DNA of 64,000 nt from Oscarella lobularis. Its lineage: Eukaryota; Porifera; Homoscleromorpha; Homosclerophorida; Oscarellidae. The notes below the pieces were generated by a model that ran no database searches, was not told where the DNA came from, and saw nothing but the letters and a program-made list of their open reading frames with translations. This document shows positions 62,887-64,000 of the stretch, one piece after another. Where the stretch lies: NCBI RefSeq assembly GCF_947507565.1, contig NC_089176.1, positions 2,790,001-2,854,000 of the forward strand, written 5' to 3'. The first letter of the stretch is position 1, and every line of letters begins with the position of its first letter. Both the position numbers and the translations under genes were made by a program.

Positions 62887-63747
62887 ATGGAAGCGTCCGC
62901 CGACGATTGTTCCAACAGTGTCTGGAAAGGACTCGGAGGCGACGACGTCGCCGGCGGCGAATCGTCGACGTCGTCGTCTTCGTTTTTTTCGTCGTCCTCT
63001 TCGCCTTCGTCGTCGTCGTCCAAAACGAAGCGTCCCAAAGCGACGTTCATGTGCATGATAGCGGCGGCGATCTTCGAATCGCCGGAAAAGCGTCTATCCC
63101 TGCAGGAAATCTACCAATTTGTCACGCATCGCTTTCCCTACTACAATCACACGAATCGAAAAGCGTGGCAGAATGCCGTGCGTCACAATCTCTCCTTGCA
63201 CGACTGCTTCGTCAAAATACGCCGCTCGGCGTGCATCGTCAGCGGCGGTCAAGTGTACGAGACGACGGCGCACGGCGGCTATTGGACGCTCGACGCCGAG
63301 GCGATGGAGGAGTTTGCCAAGTACGGACGCATCAAACGTCGTCCGTCGGCGCGTCTCGTCAAAATGTCGCGTCGATCGTCGTCGAGCGGCACTCTTTCGG
63401 ACGGCCAAAAGCGACGAGGTCGTCCGCCGCTTTCCGCCGTCGCCGCCGCCACGTCGTCACAAGACAAGAACGACTTGACGACGACGATAGAGTCGACGGA
63501 AGCGGAACTTGGAGACGACGACATTGGCGCTTCGTCGAGCAATATCATCGATCGCGAGTTGCCGTCGCTGCTGTTGCCGCCGTTCAGACAACAGGGCACA
63601 AGCTTGGAGTCACTTTCATATGAAAATAAGAACCACTATGAACAACAACAAGTTGACGTCAAGGAAGAAGATTCTAGGTCGTCTTCGTCAGCCGTTATTC
63701 GACAGTGGTGCGACGAAGTCATACGCGCCTACAACAACTTTCCGTGA
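62887..63747 (+). CDS. Divergent forkhead-box transcription factor
   Basis: 286 residues, single exon. After a Ser-rich N-terminus the forkhead domain spans about residues 48-150. Helix 1 is KATFMCMIAAAIFESP, where the family usually reads PPYSYxALIxxAI. LSLQEIYQFVTHRFPYYN and the recognition helix WQNAVRHNLSLHDCFVKI follow. Wing 1 carries an insert (RRSACIVSGGQVYE) before GGYWTLD. A basic stretch (IKRRPSARLVKMSRRSSS) and an AT-hook-like KRRGRPP follow, then an acidic and Gln-rich C-terminus. NAVRHNLSLH is reminiscent of FoxP, but no leucine zipper or zinc finger is seen, so I leave it unassigned. Nuclear DNA-binding regulator. Confidence 0.85.
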   Translation: MEASADDCSNSVWKGLGGDDVAGGESSTSSSSFFSSSSSPSSSSSKTKRPKATFMCMIAAAIFESPEKRLSLQEIYQFVTHRFPYYNHTNRKAWQNAVRHNLSLHDCFVKIRRSACIVSGGQVYETTAHGGYWTLDAEAMEEFAKYGRIKRRPSARLVKMSRRSSSSGTLSDGQKRRGRPPLSAVAAATSSQDKNDLTTTIESTEAELGDDDIGASSSNIIDRELPSLLLPPFRQQGTSLESLSYENKNHYEQQQVDVKEEDSRSSSSAVIRQWCDEVIRAYNNFP

Positions 63748-64000
63748 TGTTGGCTAGCTCTCGTCGCATTTTTATTTGAATCTTTCGCCTATTTCTACTG
63801 CTACTCGGACGCGAGGCGACAGCTGCAAAGAACTTCGCCGAAAAGTTATAACAGCAGAGAAATGGGGAGGTTATTTATTATTAGATTTATACGTTTTTTT
63901 TTCCGACCACTTCCTCATACGAGGGAGGCTGATCCTAGAGGGAGCGAGGACACGTCACAACTAAATTTACGTATTGTGTACATGAATTGTTACCGTAGGC

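Noticed and set aside
62853-63623. Long Arg-rich open frame overlapping the forkhead gene.
   Set aside because: Shadow frame of the GC-rich forkhead exon; the other frame carries a clear forkhead domain.

Overview
The window is eukaryotic nuclear DNA from an early-branching animal. It carries metazoan genes (ANKS1, EMRE/SMDT1, G-alpha 12/13, ependymin-related protein, forkhead factor) in a very compact layout: about 25 protein genes in 64 kb, most introns only 45-70 nt, intergenic gaps often under 150 bp, and many head-to-head and tail-to-tail neighbours. A sponge with a small genome (for example a homoscleromorph) fits best. That assignment is inference from layout and gene content, not from a marker gene. 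No rRNA, tRNA or CRISPR was recognised.

Layout. 1-5.6 kb: 5' part of an ANKS1-type ankyrin gene (-), an ependymin-related secreted protein (-), and the deubiquitinase USP1 (+). 5.9-13.4 kb: a 2453-residue iterative type I polyketide synthase (-) with only two tiny introns. 13.4-15.05 kb: a repeat-bearing gene-free stretch. 15.06-18.5 kb: a pseudocaspase-Roc-COR-Death protein (+). 18.9-29.7 kb: dense housekeeping block with mLST8 (-), POLD2 (+), BUD31 (-), a DUF4139 protein (+), a small Death-domain protein (-), an arrestin-domain protein (+), an acidic unknown (-) and RPS9 (+). 30.1-36 kb: a BBOX1/TMLHE-type 2-oxoglutarate dioxygenase (+), CPSF4 (-), PDAP1 (+), G-alpha 12/13 (+), EMRE (-). 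36.1-47.2 kb: Flightless-I (+) and CNOT3 (+). 47.35-57.5 kb: CEP290 (+). 57.6-64 kb: thymidine kinase (-), CCDC96 (+), an SDR resembling pterin aldehyde reductase (-), and a divergent single-exon forkhead factor (+).

The conserved genes are cut into many short exons. The lineage-specific or possibly acquired genes (PKS, Roc-COR-Death protein, Death-domain protein, SDR, forkhead) are intron-poor or intronless. The most interesting loci are the giant PKS with a decayed enoylreductase, and the neighbouring Roc-COR-Death protein whose N-terminal caspase-like domain has lost both catalytic residues; a second Death-domain gene lies about 7 kb further on. Gene names rest on recalled family sequences; splice sites were read by eye.
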